Source: Gemmatimonadales bacterium
GTDB taxonomy: Bacteria > Gemmatimonadota > Gemmatimonadetes > Gemmatimonadales > GWC2-71-9
Direction: 5' to 3'
Assembly: GCA_011772755.1 (NCBI GenBank)
Contig: WVYX01000082.1
Coordinates: 1-56,417, forward strand
Length of the DNA: 56,417 bases
The notes beneath the pieces are model-generated. The model was not told the DNA's origin, did no database searches, and worked only from the letters and a program-made list of their open reading frames with translations. Position numbers and translations under genes: made by a program. Position 1 is the stretch's first letter, and the number at the start of each line of letters is the position of its first letter. Shown piece by piece: positions 8,908 to 16,647 of the stretch.

Positions 8908-10106
8908 CCGAGACCGTGGTCGTGCGGCCCGTAGAACGGGCCGCCGACCTCGAGCGCTTCATCGCATTTCCGTACGGACTTCATCGAGGGGACCCTCTCT
9001 GGGTCCCCCCGTTACGTATGGAGGTACGGAACATGCTTTCCCGGGAGAAGAACCCATTCTTCCAGCATGCGGAGGCGGAGTACTTCTTGGCAGTCAGGCG
9101 GTCAGGCGGCCGGGCGCTCCGGAGGCATACAGCGGGCGGCGAACCTGACCGCCGGTCCGCCGGTCTGCCAGTCCGCCTGGGAAGGGAGGTGGTGGTGGGG
9201 CGCATTGCCGCCATTCACAACCACACCCACAACGAGTTCCATCAGGACCGCGTCGGGTTCTTCGGATTCTTCGAGTGTCTAGACGATCAGGGGGTGGCGG
9301 ATGCCCTGTTTGAAGCAGCCGCCGCCTGGCTTCGGGAACGTGGGCTCACGACCATGCGGGGCCCCACATCCTTTTCCACCAACGACGAGTGCGGCCTGCT
9401 GGTCGAAGGGTTCGACACACCGCCAACCGTCCTCACTCCCCACAATCCGCCGTACTACGCCTCCCTCGTGGAGCGCGCTGGTTTCGCCAAGGCGAAGGAC
9501 CTGTATCAGTACCGGACCGTGAGCCCAGAACTTCCCGAGCGCCTGCTCCGGGGCGCGCGGCTGATCGCGGAACGCCACAAGATCACGCTCCGGTCACTGG
9601 ACATGAAGCGGTTCTACGAGGAGGTGGACCGCATCAAGCCGATGTACAACGCGGCCTGGGAGCGTAACTGGGGATTCATCCCCATGACCGATGCGGAAAT
9701 CGATCACCTGGCCAAGCAGCTAAAGCCGGTGGTGGTGCCGCAGCTCGTGGTGTTTGCCGAGCGGGAGGGAGAGCCCATCGGTTTCGCGGCCGCCATCCCC
9801 GATCTGAACGTCGCTCTAAAGAAGAACCCCTCCGGCCGCCTCATCCCCGGCATCCTCAAGATCCTGTGGGCGGCGCGGAGCATCACCCGGATCCGGATCC
9901 TGCTCCTCGGGGTCCTCAATGAGTACCGGCGGACCGGAGCCGATGCGCTCATGTATCATTGGATCTGGGAAAAGAGCTACGCCCTGGGCTACCGCTGGGC
10001 TGAAGCTGGGTGGATCCTCGATGACAATACCGCCATGAGCAACGCGCTCGTCCGCATGGGCTTCGACCGATATAAGACGCTGCGGCTGTTTGACCGGGCA
10101 CTGTGA
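8904..10106 (+). CDS. GNAT-fold acyltransferase, candidate bacterial ceramide synthase
   Basis: A 400-residue protein starting at a TTG that overlaps the SPT stop by 4 nt (TTGA), with a purine-rich SD (GGGAG/GGGGG) upstream. It shows the pattern of the large GNAT-related proteins found beside bacterial SPT genes: 'WVPPLRMEVRNML', 'GRIAAIHNHTHNEFHQDRVGFFGFFEC', 'MRGPTSFSTNDECGLLVEGF', 'PPTVLTPHNPPYYASLVERAGF', ending 'YRWAEAGWILDDNTAMSNALVRMGF'. In Caulobacter a protein annotated as GNAT-like acts as ceramide synthase, so I infer N-acylation of the long-chain base here. Residues about 63-92 are not family sequence: an in-frame inverted GGCGGTC-type array (9092-9179) is inserted between 'EYFLAV' and 'VVVGRIAAI'. 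Confidence 0.75.
   Translation: MTETVVVRPVERAADLERFIAFPYGLHRGDPLWVPPLRMEVRNMLSREKNPFFQHAEAEYFLAVRRSGGRALRRHTAGGEPDRRSAGLPVRLGREVVVGRIAAIHNHTHNEFHQDRVGFFGFFECLDDQGVADALFEAAAAWLRERGLTTMRGPTSFSTNDECGLLVEGFDTPPTVLTPHNPPYYASLVERAGFAKAKDLYQYRTVSPELPERLLRGARLIAERHKITLRSLDMKRFYEEVDRIKPMYNAAWERNWGFIPMTDAEIDHLAKQLKPVVVPQLVVFAEREGEPIGFAAAIPDLNVALKKNPSGRLIPGILKILWAARSITRIRILLLGVLNEYRRTGADALMYHWIWEKSYALGYRWAEAGWILDDNTAMSNALVRMGFDRYKTLRLFDRAL
9092..9179. repeat. Family B inverted array inserted in frame inside the acyltransferase gene
   Basis: The left arm runs through AGTCAGGCGGTCAGGCGGCC and the right arm through GACCGCCGGTCCGCCGGTCT. They are inverted around about 30 nt and of the same type as 1159-1322. 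The reading frame stays open and encodes an Arg/Gly-rich segment that breaks an otherwise continuous GNAT-like alignment. Confidence 0.8.
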
Positions 10107-11101
10107 AGGTCTTCGCCACCGGTGGAACCGGCTTCGTAGGCTCACATCTCGTCGATGCGTTGCTCGACCGAGGTGACGAGGTCCGCTGCCTCGTCCGCGA
10201 CCCCGCCAAAGCAGCCCGCGTCTTCCCCACGCGTGGGCCCCACACGATAGTCGGCACGCTGACCGACGAGGCCGCCCTGCTCGCCGGGTGTGAACGCGTC
10301 GACGTGGTGTTCCACGTCGCTGGACTCACGGCTGCCCGCAACCGGCAAGCGTTCTTCGAAGTGAATGCGGACGGCACGCGGCGCGTCGCGGAGGCGGCGG
10401 CCCGGGCTGCTCCTTCCCTGCGGCGATTCGTGTACGTGAGCAGCGTCTCAGCCGCCGGCCCCACGACCCGGGGCCGGGCCGTGACTGAGATCGCTCCCCC
10501 CAGGCCAGTGAGCGACTACGGCGCGAGCAAGCTGGCGGGGGAAGAGGTAGCTCGCGCCGCCCCCATCCCGTGGACCATCGTTCGACCGCCGACGATATAC
10601 GGGCCCCGCGACATGGAACTACTGCGAGTTTTCAGGCTGGCTCGCTGGCGGGTCGCTCCCGTGTTCGGCACCGGGACACAGGAGCTGTCGGTCATCCACG
10701 TTCGGGATCTCGTACGGGCCCTGCTGTGCGCCACGGACCCCTCGACCGAGCGCCGGACGTACTTCGCCTCCCACCCCCAGATCGTGACCTCGAAAACCCT
10801 GGTCAAAGCGATTCACGTGGCTGTCCAGCGAACGCTGGGACACGACCCGGAGGGCGGACCGCTCATCGTCCCACTTCCAGCCTGGTTCACGAGAGCAGCG
10901 CTGGCTGCCATCGGAGGGGTGGCGGGGTTGGCCGGCAAGGCGACGGTTCTCTCCCCCAACAAAGGAGACGAGTTCCTCGCTGAGGCATGGACCTGTCTGC
11001 CAACGGCGCTGGAACGGGACACGGGGTGGAGGGCAGACATTCCACTCGCGGACGGACTCGACGAGACGGCTCGCTGGTACCGGCAGCACGGGTGGCTGTG
11101 A
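10103..11101 (+). CDS. Extended SDR NAD(P)-dependent reductase/epimerase, candidate ceramide (ketosphinganine) reductase
   Basis: A 332-residue protein; GTG start overlapping the previous stop by 4 nt (GTGA). Extended short-chain dehydrogenase: nucleotide-binding 'ATGGTGFVGSHLV' at residues 5-17, 'VVFHVAGLTA' near 71-80, catalytic Ser in 'YVSSVSAAG' and 'YGASK' (YxxxK) near 137, and 'VRPPTIYGPRD'. In Caulobacter an SDR (CerR) reduces the 3-keto group of the sphingoid intermediate; the position between the acyltransferase and PAP2 genes supports that role here. Hopanoid-associated sugar epimerases belong to the same superfamily and are the main alternative, but no hopanoid genes are near. Confidence 0.82.
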   Translation: MKVFATGGTGFVGSHLVDALLDRGDEVRCLVRDPAKAARVFPTRGPHTIVGTLTDEAALLAGCERVDVVFHVAGLTAARNRQAFFEVNADGTRRVAEAAARAAPSLRRFVYVSSVSAAGPTTRGRAVTEIAPPRPVSDYGASKLAGEEVARAAPIPWTIVRPPTIYGPRDMELLRVFRLARWRVAPVFGTGTQELSVIHVRDLVRALLCATDPSTERRTYFASHPQIVTSKTLVKAIHVAVQRTLGHDPEGGPLIVPLPAWFTRAALAAIGGVAGLAGKATVLSPNKGDEFLAEAWTCLPTALERDTGWRADIPLADGLDETARWYRQHGWL

Positions 11102-11934
11102 GAGCCGTCGATAGGCTGCTCGCAGCCTACCTCGCGTTGGTGAGCGTGGTGGCAGTCGCGCGAGGGGGGCTCACCGACCCGAAAATCTGGTGGCTCCTGC
11201 TCGCGCACACCCTGTTTGGGATATTGCTCTACTTGTTCACGCGCTTGCGTCAGCAACAGCGGACCGGCCAGGCCATACGCGTTCTCTATCCCTTGATTCT
11301 CCTCCCGGGCCTCTACGCGGAGATCGGCATTCTCAGTCTGCAGTTGGACGTTGCGGGCACGTTCGCCAGGGATGCGACGATCCAGCGTCTGGAAGCGGCC
11401 GTGTTCGGGAGTCAGATCTCTTATGAGTGGATTCGGCGCGCGCCCTCGGTCTTCTGGTCGGGCGTGCTTCACCTCGCCTACCTGTCATACTACCCGATCG
11501 TCTATCTCGGACCACCGCTGCTGCTGGTGCGTGGAGAACGCGACCGGGCGCGGCGTGTCGTCTTCGCCATATTGACCGCCTACGTGGTCTGCTTCGTGGT
11601 GTTCGTTCTCTACCCCGTGGCGGGCCCGAACTATGCGTTCGCACACCCGGAAGGGCCGGTGCGCGACGTGTGGAGCGCCCGCTTCGTGTATTGGCTCCTG
11701 AGTGGCGGCTCATCGTTCGGTGCCGCGTTTCCGTCCTCACACGTGGCGGCCACCGTCGCGGCAGTTCTCATCCTGTGGCGGGAGTGGCGAGCGCTGGCTG
11801 CCGTCCTCGCCGCTCCAGCGGTTCTCATGGTCATCGGAACGGTCTACTGCCAGATGCACTACGGCCTCGATGCACTGGTCGGCCTAGTGCTGGGCGTGGG
11901 CGCGTTCACCGCGGGGATGAAGCTGGCAGCGTAG
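11098..11934 (+). CDS. PAP2/Aur1-like integral membrane phosphatase or phosphotransferase
   Basis: 278 residues; GTG at 11098 overlapping the SDR stop by 4 nt (an in-frame GTG at 11092 is possible). About six membrane segments are visible, for example 'LLAAYLALVSVVAVA', 'LLLAHTLFGILLYLF' and 'VVFAILTAYVVCFVVFVLYPVAG'. PAP2 motifs: 'AAFPSSHVA' (C2, His) and 'GTVYCQMHYGLDALVG' (C3, His with Asp four residues on). The arrangement resembles the Aur1/inositolphosphorylceramide synthase branch of PAP2 proteins. As the last gene of the sphingolipid-type operon it may attach or remove a phospho-head group on ceramide; the substrate is inferred. It ends 46 nt from the convergent gene. Confidence 0.8.
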   Translation: MRAVDRLLAAYLALVSVVAVARGGLTDPKIWWLLLAHTLFGILLYLFTRLRQQQRTGQAIRVLYPLILLPGLYAEIGILSLQLDVAGTFARDATIQRLEAAVFGSQISYEWIRRAPSVFWSGVLHLAYLSYYPIVYLGPPLLLVRGERDRARRVVFAILTAYVVCFVVFVLYPVAGPNYAFAHPEGPVRDVWSARFVYWLLSGGSSFGAAFPSSHVAATVAAVLILWREWRALAAVLAAPAVLMVIGTVYCQMHYGLDALVGLVLGVGAFTAGMKLAA

Positions 11935-11980
11935 CCGACGGCGCGGGGCGACCGGCCCATGCGGGAACCGGCCCTACCCA

Positions 11981-13084
11981 CTACTCGTGACGGTGCTCCG
12001 TGTGTTCGGCGGCGGTTGCGGGAGCCTGGCCGGCAATCACGTCGTAGCGGCCATCGACCTCCCTCATGTAGTGCCGACGGTCGAGCACGTAGAGTTCGTG
12101 TGACTGGTCCGCCACCGGCCAAATGATGTTCTGCGAAGGCATGAACACGCCCCCGATCACGCCCATACCTCCCGAGTACAGGGTGTCCTGGAACGGGTTC
12201 TCGTAGGTCACCGTGACCCGATAGACGTGGTCGGGGGTGATCTTGGCACCGAGCTTGCGATAGAGACGCCCCAGGGTCACCCCGACCAACTGATCGTTCT
12301 CGTCGGTGACCGGAAGTCCTTCCCAGATCACCTTGTTCTCGGTGACGTCCTCGAACTTGAGACTCACCGCGAACTCATGGAGATGTCCGCCGATTACCAT
12401 GATGCGCCCCGCCATTGCCGGGCTGGCCTCATACGACCACGCAGACCGACCGGGGGGCAGGTCGAGGGACTTGTCACCCGCCGGGAAAGCCACATCCAAC
12501 TGGAACGGGTAGACGCTCAGCAACGGCCATGGTCGGCCGGCCTTGACGTATTTCAGGGCGAGCCGCACGGTGACGCCGGGCAGGTCCCTCCCGATCGGGT
12601 TGTGCAACATGGCGGCGACCACCATGCGGGCCCCTTCGGCCACGGGATACCCCAGCAAGAGCCTGGGCATGGACTGGTTCCCGGTCTCCTTGCCGATAGC
12701 GAGCATGCGCTGCGATATCGGCAAGAACAGTTCCTGGTAATCAGGATTGATGAGATTCAGGTGGTGCAGGAGCGCCGTCGGCAGCGTGTTCCCGTCCTGG
12801 TCGAGCACCTCGTACGCGAATCCGTACAAGTAGGCGCTGATCGGGATCGCCACCTCGGTGACCTCGGGGAAGACCGCCCCGTGTGCCTCGTGCCCGCCCT
12901 GATGCGGGCTTGCCGCCTCCTCGGGAACCATCGCCCCGGCAGGCAGGTCCACCGGTCCGATCACCACGACCAGTTGCTTGTTGTCTTCGTCGTGCACGAG
13001 CCGAACGACCGGCTCCTGTGCGACCCCGAGCTGCGCGGCGCCAACAAGCACGGCGCAGGCCATGACCACGCTCCTAGCTTTCAC
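11981..13084 (-). CDS. Secreted protein of unknown function, possibly PHM/SURNod19-like fold
   Basis: 367 residues; GTG start at 13084 with AAGGAGG 9 nt upstream. The signal peptide (VVMACAVLVGAAQLGVAQE) predicts export. The mature protein contains 'GPVDLPAGAMVP', a His-rich linker 'SPHQGGHEAHG', 'LLHHLNLINP', 'VVAAMLHNPIG', 'GGHLHEFAV' and 'YENPFQDTLYSGGMGVIGG', and ends in a His-rich tail (EHTEHRHE). The conserved His pairs recall copper-type monooxygenase-like (PHM C-terminal) or SURNod19 proteins, but that is a weak impression. Downstream of, and on the same strand as, the phosphatase-fold gene (54 nt gap). Confidence 0.75.
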   Translation of the reverse strand: MKARSVVMACAVLVGAAQLGVAQEPVVRLVHDEDNKQLVVVIGPVDLPAGAMVPEEAASPHQGGHEAHGAVFPEVTEVAIPISAYLYGFAYEVLDQDGNTLPTALLHHLNLINPDYQELFLPISQRMLAIGKETGNQSMPRLLLGYPVAEGARMVVAAMLHNPIGRDLPGVTVRLALKYVKAGRPWPLLSVYPFQLDVAFPAGDKSLDLPPGRSAWSYEASPAMAGRIMVIGGHLHEFAVSLKFEDVTENKVIWEGLPVTDENDQLVGVTLGRLYRKLGAKITPDHVYRVTVTYENPFQDTLYSGGMGVIGGVFMPSQNIIWPVADQSHELYVLDRRHYMREVDGRYDVIAGQAPATAAEHTEHRHE

Positions 13085-13138
13085 CGTGAGATTCCTCCTT
13101 CGTGCCTGTGCTGCACGATCACGAATACCACAGATCTT

Positions 13139-14581
13139 CTACGTTCGCCGGACCGCCCCGAGCCGGGGTGCTACCCCATCGATCTCCTGCGGTACCGGAA
13201 TGTCCAGGTACTCGAGAATGAGCGGGAACAGATCGACCGTTCGCACGGGACCGGCAATTGGCATGTTGCACGCAACGAGGCACCGCATGTGATCGGCGAT
13301 GAGGCTGCCGTGACCCGAGTGGTGCTCAGGGATTTCCCAGTCCAGCCGGAGATCCGATCCCGCCTCCGCCACCACCACCAGATCGCCGGCGCGCCGGGAC
13401 CGGAAGACCTGGAAGAGCTGAGCGGGTGCGTCCGGAAACGGGGTATCCAGTGTCCGCTCCAGCCACTCCCTCTCCGTATGGACGCCGCCTCCACCGAGTC
13501 GCAGGACGTCGGCAGTCTCAGGAGCATAACGAATGTGGCCGTCACCGTCGGCCAGGAGTCGCGCACGTCCGGATCTGGAGATCAGACAGAGTCCTGGGCC
13601 GTCAGTACCCACGACCATCGCCACGCCCGGAAGTGACGCAAGGTAGCGGGGCAGGAACGTCGGAACACCATCCACGCCACCGCGTTCAATCTGCGTAATG
13701 GTATACCGTTCGCTCCGCGTCACTCCAGGACGCAGATAGACCTGCACGGAACCGTTCCCCGACACCATCACGGCCGCCTTCGGCTCGCGCCGCCAGATGA
13801 CCGGATGCCGCAGGACGGGAAGCCCGATTGCTTCCAGCTCGATGCTGATGTCGGTGTGTCGGTCCACTCGTGCGAGGCCGTGATCACTCACCAGCAGGGT
13901 GAGGTTGTCACCGTCGAATCCACCAGCAGCCGCGTAGTCACCGATGATGTCGTCGAACTCCCGATACATCGACAAGACGTCGGGATGCTGCGGATCCCAG
14001 AAGTGCGTCACGCCGTCAACTCCCGGGAACACAGCGAACACGAACCGATGGCGCTCGGCTGCCACCCGGCACAGCTCACGGCCAACGGCGCGCTCCAGAA
14101 CGCCGTACCCGGCGGTGTAGTGGGCGATGCCACCCCACACGGTTCGCCCAAGCCGGACACGATCGCGGTCGGGGGCCAGCCCTCGTTTGAACGGGCTACA
14201 GAGGGCCACCGAGTCCGGCTCCAGATCGAACAGCGTCGGCATCTGATGAGGGAGATCGTGGTTGATGAGCCCCGCCTGCAGGCCGCAGTAGCTCCGCACG
14301 TGAGCACGGTCGCGCCACCATCGCCCTCCGTACCGGGCGACATCCAACCACCGGATTCCGGGGATATCACACGTCCCGGGGTAGCAACCTGTGAGAAACG
14401 GCAGGTAGGCGACCCCGGTGGTGGACGGAAACACCGTGGTCGCCGGCGTGATGCCGCCTGAGGCCAAGAGATGCCGGCTGATACTCGTGAGCTCGCACGC
14501 CGCCACCAGGTCTGCGAACACGTCGGCGCAGGCGCCGTCGAGGATGATCAGCGTCGCCCGGCGGTCGGCCGCGGAAGTCAC
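13139..14581 (-). CDS. Alkaline-phosphatase-superfamily enzyme (nucleotide pyrophosphatase/phosphodiesterase type)
   Basis: 480 residues, no signal peptide, so probably cytoplasmic. Metal-site motifs of the alkaline phosphatase superfamily are in order: Asp in 'LIILDGA' near residue 15, the Thr nucleophile in 'VFPSTTGVAYLPFLTG' near 54, 'FPGVDGVTHFWD' near 204, 'LLVSDHGLARVD' near 250, and a His in 'HHSGHGSLI' near 445. NPP-type members hydrolyse phosphodiesters or phosphomonoesters; the physiological substrate is not evident. It lies beside the sphingolipid operon and could act on a phospholipid head group, but this is only proximity. Same strand as the neighbours at 13084 and 15171. Confidence 0.85.
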   Translation of the reverse strand: MTSAADRRATLIILDGACADVFADLVAACELTSISRHLLASGGITPATTVFPSTTGVAYLPFLTGCYPGTCDIPGIRWLDVARYGGRWWRDRAHVRSYCGLQAGLINHDLPHQMPTLFDLEPDSVALCSPFKRGLAPDRDRVRLGRTVWGGIAHYTAGYGVLERAVGRELCRVAAERHRFVFAVFPGVDGVTHFWDPQHPDVLSMYREFDDIIGDYAAAGGFDGDNLTLLVSDHGLARVDRHTDISIELEAIGLPVLRHPVIWRREPKAAVMVSGNGSVQVYLRPGVTRSERYTITQIERGGVDGVPTFLPRYLASLPGVAMVVGTDGPGLCLISRSGRARLLADGDGHIRYAPETADVLRLGGGGVHTEREWLERTLDTPFPDAPAQLFQVFRSRRAGDLVVVAEAGSDLRLDWEIPEHHSGHGSLIADHMRCLVACNMPIAGPVRTVDLFPLILEYLDIPVPQEIDGVAPRLGAVRRT

Positions 14582-14688
14582 CAGTGCGCCTCTCTTAGTC
14601 CGGGCACTTGGCCGGACGCCCAGCCTGTGGTAGCCGAAGGCGCGTGCGCCAGCCGGATGGCACGGCTCATACGATCGCGGTCACGAGC

Positions 14689-15171
14689 CTACTGGGTCAC
14701 CGTGAGGGCTGCGATCATTCCCAACGCCTCGTGGGGCGTGCAGAAGTACTCGTACGTGCCTGTGGGGGCTCCGACGAAGGAGATCTCGTACGTATCGTTT
14801 GGCTGGGTCATCAGCCGACCGCTCAGGGGGCCCAACTTCGCGGTGTCGTTTTGGTACACGGCATCGAGGAACTCCCGTGCCCCGTCAGGAATCTTGTCGC
14901 TGTAGAACGCCACGTTGTGGGGGAAGCCGCTGACGTTGAGCCAGCGAACCGTGTCGCCAACCTTAACGGTGAGGCTAGCGGGCCGGTACACGTACTTGTT
15001 GTCGTCGGTTAGCAGCATCCGAACTTCGTGAACCGTGCCGGTCCCTGCTGTGACCGCCGGGGTGCCCGTCTCCGATCGATTCCCGGCGGGCTCGGACTCG
15101 GCCCCTGCACCGGGCTCCCCGCCTCCACACGCCAGGGCCCACACCGCCATCGCCGCGACCCACTTGCGCAT
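14689..15171 (-). CDS. Plastocyanin/azurin-like cupredoxin lipoprotein
   Basis: 160 residues, ATG at 15171 with GGAGGAAGG upstream. Short signal with lipobox 'VWALAC' (Cys 15), then a low-complexity Gly/Glu/Ser linker to about residue 45. One cupredoxin domain follows with all type I copper ligands: His85 ('GFPHNVAF'), Cys144 and His147 ('YFCTPHEALGM'), and Met152. It is predicted to be a lipid-anchored periplasmic one-electron carrier. Given the alternative complex III in this window it could be an electron acceptor for that complex, but there is no direct evidence of pairing. Confidence 0.9.
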   Translation of the reverse strand: MRKWVAAMAVWALACGGGEPGAGAESEPAGNRSETGTPAVTAGTGTVHEVRMLLTDDNKYVYRPASLTVKVGDTVRWLNVSGFPHNVAFYSDKIPDGAREFLDAVYQNDTAKLGPLSGRLMTQPNDTYEISFVGAPTGTYEYFCTPHEALGMIAALTVTQ

Positions 15172-15321
15172 TTACCTTCCTCCGTGTGATGCGAATTGAG
15201 AAGGCTGGGTGCAGCATCACCCGGCCGGGACTCGCCACCAAATGTAAACGGGCGCCTTCACCGTGGAAGTGGCCCGGAAGCCTTGAATTTTGGAGCCAAT
15301 CTGAGAGTTTCAGGACACACC

Positions 15322-15726
15322 ATGCGATATCCACCAGTGCTCGCATTTGCCGCCTCTCTCCTCGCGTCAGCCTGCGTCCCAGGCGGCCCCATCTATCTCG
15401 GTCCCCCTCTCGTGACCCTCGAAGGACAGGTGTACTCGTTCGAGGAGCGAGTGCCACTTCCGGGAACCGAGGTCTGCGTGTTCGGCGCGGACACCGTATG
15501 CGTCGAAAGCGACCGCGAGGGCCGCTTCAAGGTTCAACTCAAGGAATCGCAGGTAGGCACTGAGAGCAGCGTCACCGTCCGGTTTCGCACACCGGGTCTC
15601 CAGCCAGCCATCGCCGAGGTCAAGGAGCTGACGCCGGGGCAGGCCACAACGGTGAACTGCGCCATCAGTAATCGCTTCACCGTGAGCCGCAGGCCCAACG
15701 CCTGTCTGCCGACCCCAGAGCGCTGA
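15322..15726 (+). CDS. Carboxypeptidase-regulatory-like lipoprotein
   Basis: 134 residues from the ATG at 15322 (weak AGGA 8-11 nt upstream). Signal with lipobox 'LLASAC' (Cys 16). A single beta-sandwich follows: 'VTLEGQVYSFEERVPLPGTEVCVFGADTVCVESDREGRFKV' has the CarboxypepD_reg pattern (G.V...G.pl.ga.V.......t..D..G.f.v), with two Cys probably disulfide-bonded. Likely a small envelope protein of unknown role. The next gene starts 4 nt after this stop, so they are probably co-transcribed. Confidence 0.72.
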   Translation: MRYPPVLAFAASLLASACVPGGPIYLGPPLVTLEGQVYSFEERVPLPGTEVCVFGADTVCVESDREGRFKVQLKESQVGTESSVTVRFRTPGLQPAIAEVKELTPGQATTVNCAISNRFTVSRRPNACLPTPER

Positions 15727-15729
15727 GCA

Positions 15730-16560
15730 ATGCCGGCCCCGCCACCGTGTACGCGCCTTGGCAGGCACTGCCGTGAGCTCGCCCTCACGCTGCGAATCGC
15801 AGACCTGAAGGACGATGGTCAGACGCTCCAGGATGCCGCGGCTACCTGGCTGCTGGCGCATACCGAGCGTATGACGTTGGGCAGGCCGTACGTCCGGGGA
15901 CGCGACCTGCTGGTGGATGCGACGGTGCACGTCCCGTGTAAGTACCTGGAAGCTGAAGAAGGTGGACCCCTGTCTGGGCGGCAGGAGGCGGCAGGAGACG
16001 GTAGGGGACGGCGGGACGGAAGCCCGCAGGCCAGCTGTGCGGCCCACGGGTTCCGCGGTCCGATGCCTCTGGGCACACAGCGTGCCCCGGAAAACCGGCC
16101 GGTGGTCCGCCGGAACAACGGAAAGTTCGCGGTTGTTTATAGGGGCCGGCAGCGCTTGCTCGACCTCCCGCTCAAGCGCGCCGCGCAACGGGCGCTCCCT
16201 GTGTTGCACAACAACAACCCGTGCGTGGGGGCCCCGTGCCGCACTGCGGACAACAAACAGGGAGCCGCCTGCTGTCGCGATCTCACCATCGACGTGGTGC
16301 TCCCGAAGTCGGATCGGCGCGCTGAGGCGCTCCTGCGAGCCCGGAGGTCGCCGTACCTCTGCAAGGTCACCCGGGAGGGGCCAGACAAGGTCGAATGCGA
16401 GATCATTTCGGCATGCGCCTATCTCGAAGACAACGGCATCAGCTGCGCGCTCCATGACCGGCTGCTCCCCAACGGTCGGCTGGCCAAACCGTCGATCTGT
16501 TATGAGTGGCCCGACCTGGGACCGGACGACACCGGACATACGGGATGTAGGCTACTTTGA
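15730..16560 (+). CDS. Cysteine-rich protein of unknown function, carrying a repeat insertion
   Basis: 276 residues; ATG 4 nt after the previous stop. I cannot name the family. Conserved-looking Cys clusters: 'VPCKYLEAEE...CAAHGF' (about 69-108), 'NNNPCVGAPCRTADNKQGAACCRDL' (a five-Cys cluster near 165-186), 'PYLCKVTREGPDKVECEIISACAYL' and 'CALHDRL...PSICYEWP'. Spacing recalls metal- or Fe-S-binding CxxxxC/CC clusters (YkgJ-like). Residues about 76-100 are encoded by a GGCAGG-type array inserted in frame, splitting the first Cys/His cluster. The stop is followed at once by a family A hairpin. Cytoplasmic, no membrane segment. Confidence 0.68.
   Translation: MPAPPPCTRLGRHCRELALTLRIADLKDDGQTLQDAAATWLLAHTERMTLGRPYVRGRDLLVDATVHVPCKYLEAEEGGPLSGRQEAAGDGRGRRDGSPQASCAAHGFRGPMPLGTQRAPENRPVVRRNNGKFAVVYRGRQRLLDLPLKRAAQRALPVLHNNNPCVGAPCRTADNKQGAACCRDLTIDVVLPKSDRRAEALLRARRSPYLCKVTREGPDKVECEIISACAYLEDNGISCALHDRLLPNGRLAKPSICYEWPDLGPDDTGHTGCRLL
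15975..16020. repeat. Family C array inserted in frame inside the Cys-rich gene
   Basis: Degenerate tandem of the type GGCGGCAGGAGGCGGCAGGA followed by decayed units (ACGGTAGGGGACGGCGGGAC). It keeps the reading frame and encodes a Gly/Arg/Asp-rich segment foreign to the flanking protein sequence. Confidence 0.75.
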
Positions 16561-16563
16561 GCG

Positions 16564-16615
16564 GTTCGCAATTCGCAGTTAGACACGAACTGCTAATTGC
16601 GAATCGCGAATTGCC
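16564..16615. repeat. Family A hairpin repeat
   Basis: Left arm TTCGCAATTCGCAGTT (16565-16580) and right arm AACTGCTAATTGCGAA (16588-16603) are near-perfect inverse complements with a 7 nt loop, followed by one more unit. It lies 4 nt after the stop of the Cys-rich gene. It could act as a transcription terminator or mRNA-stabilising hairpin, but lacks a T-tract. Confidence 0.85.
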
Positions 16616-16647
16616 CTGAATCATCCACCCTTCACAGGCACAATACG

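Noticed and set aside
16564-16615. Rho-independent terminator
   Set aside because: Good hairpin, but no following T-tract and the same sequence occurs inside an operon gap (40031-40082), so I list it as a repeat only.
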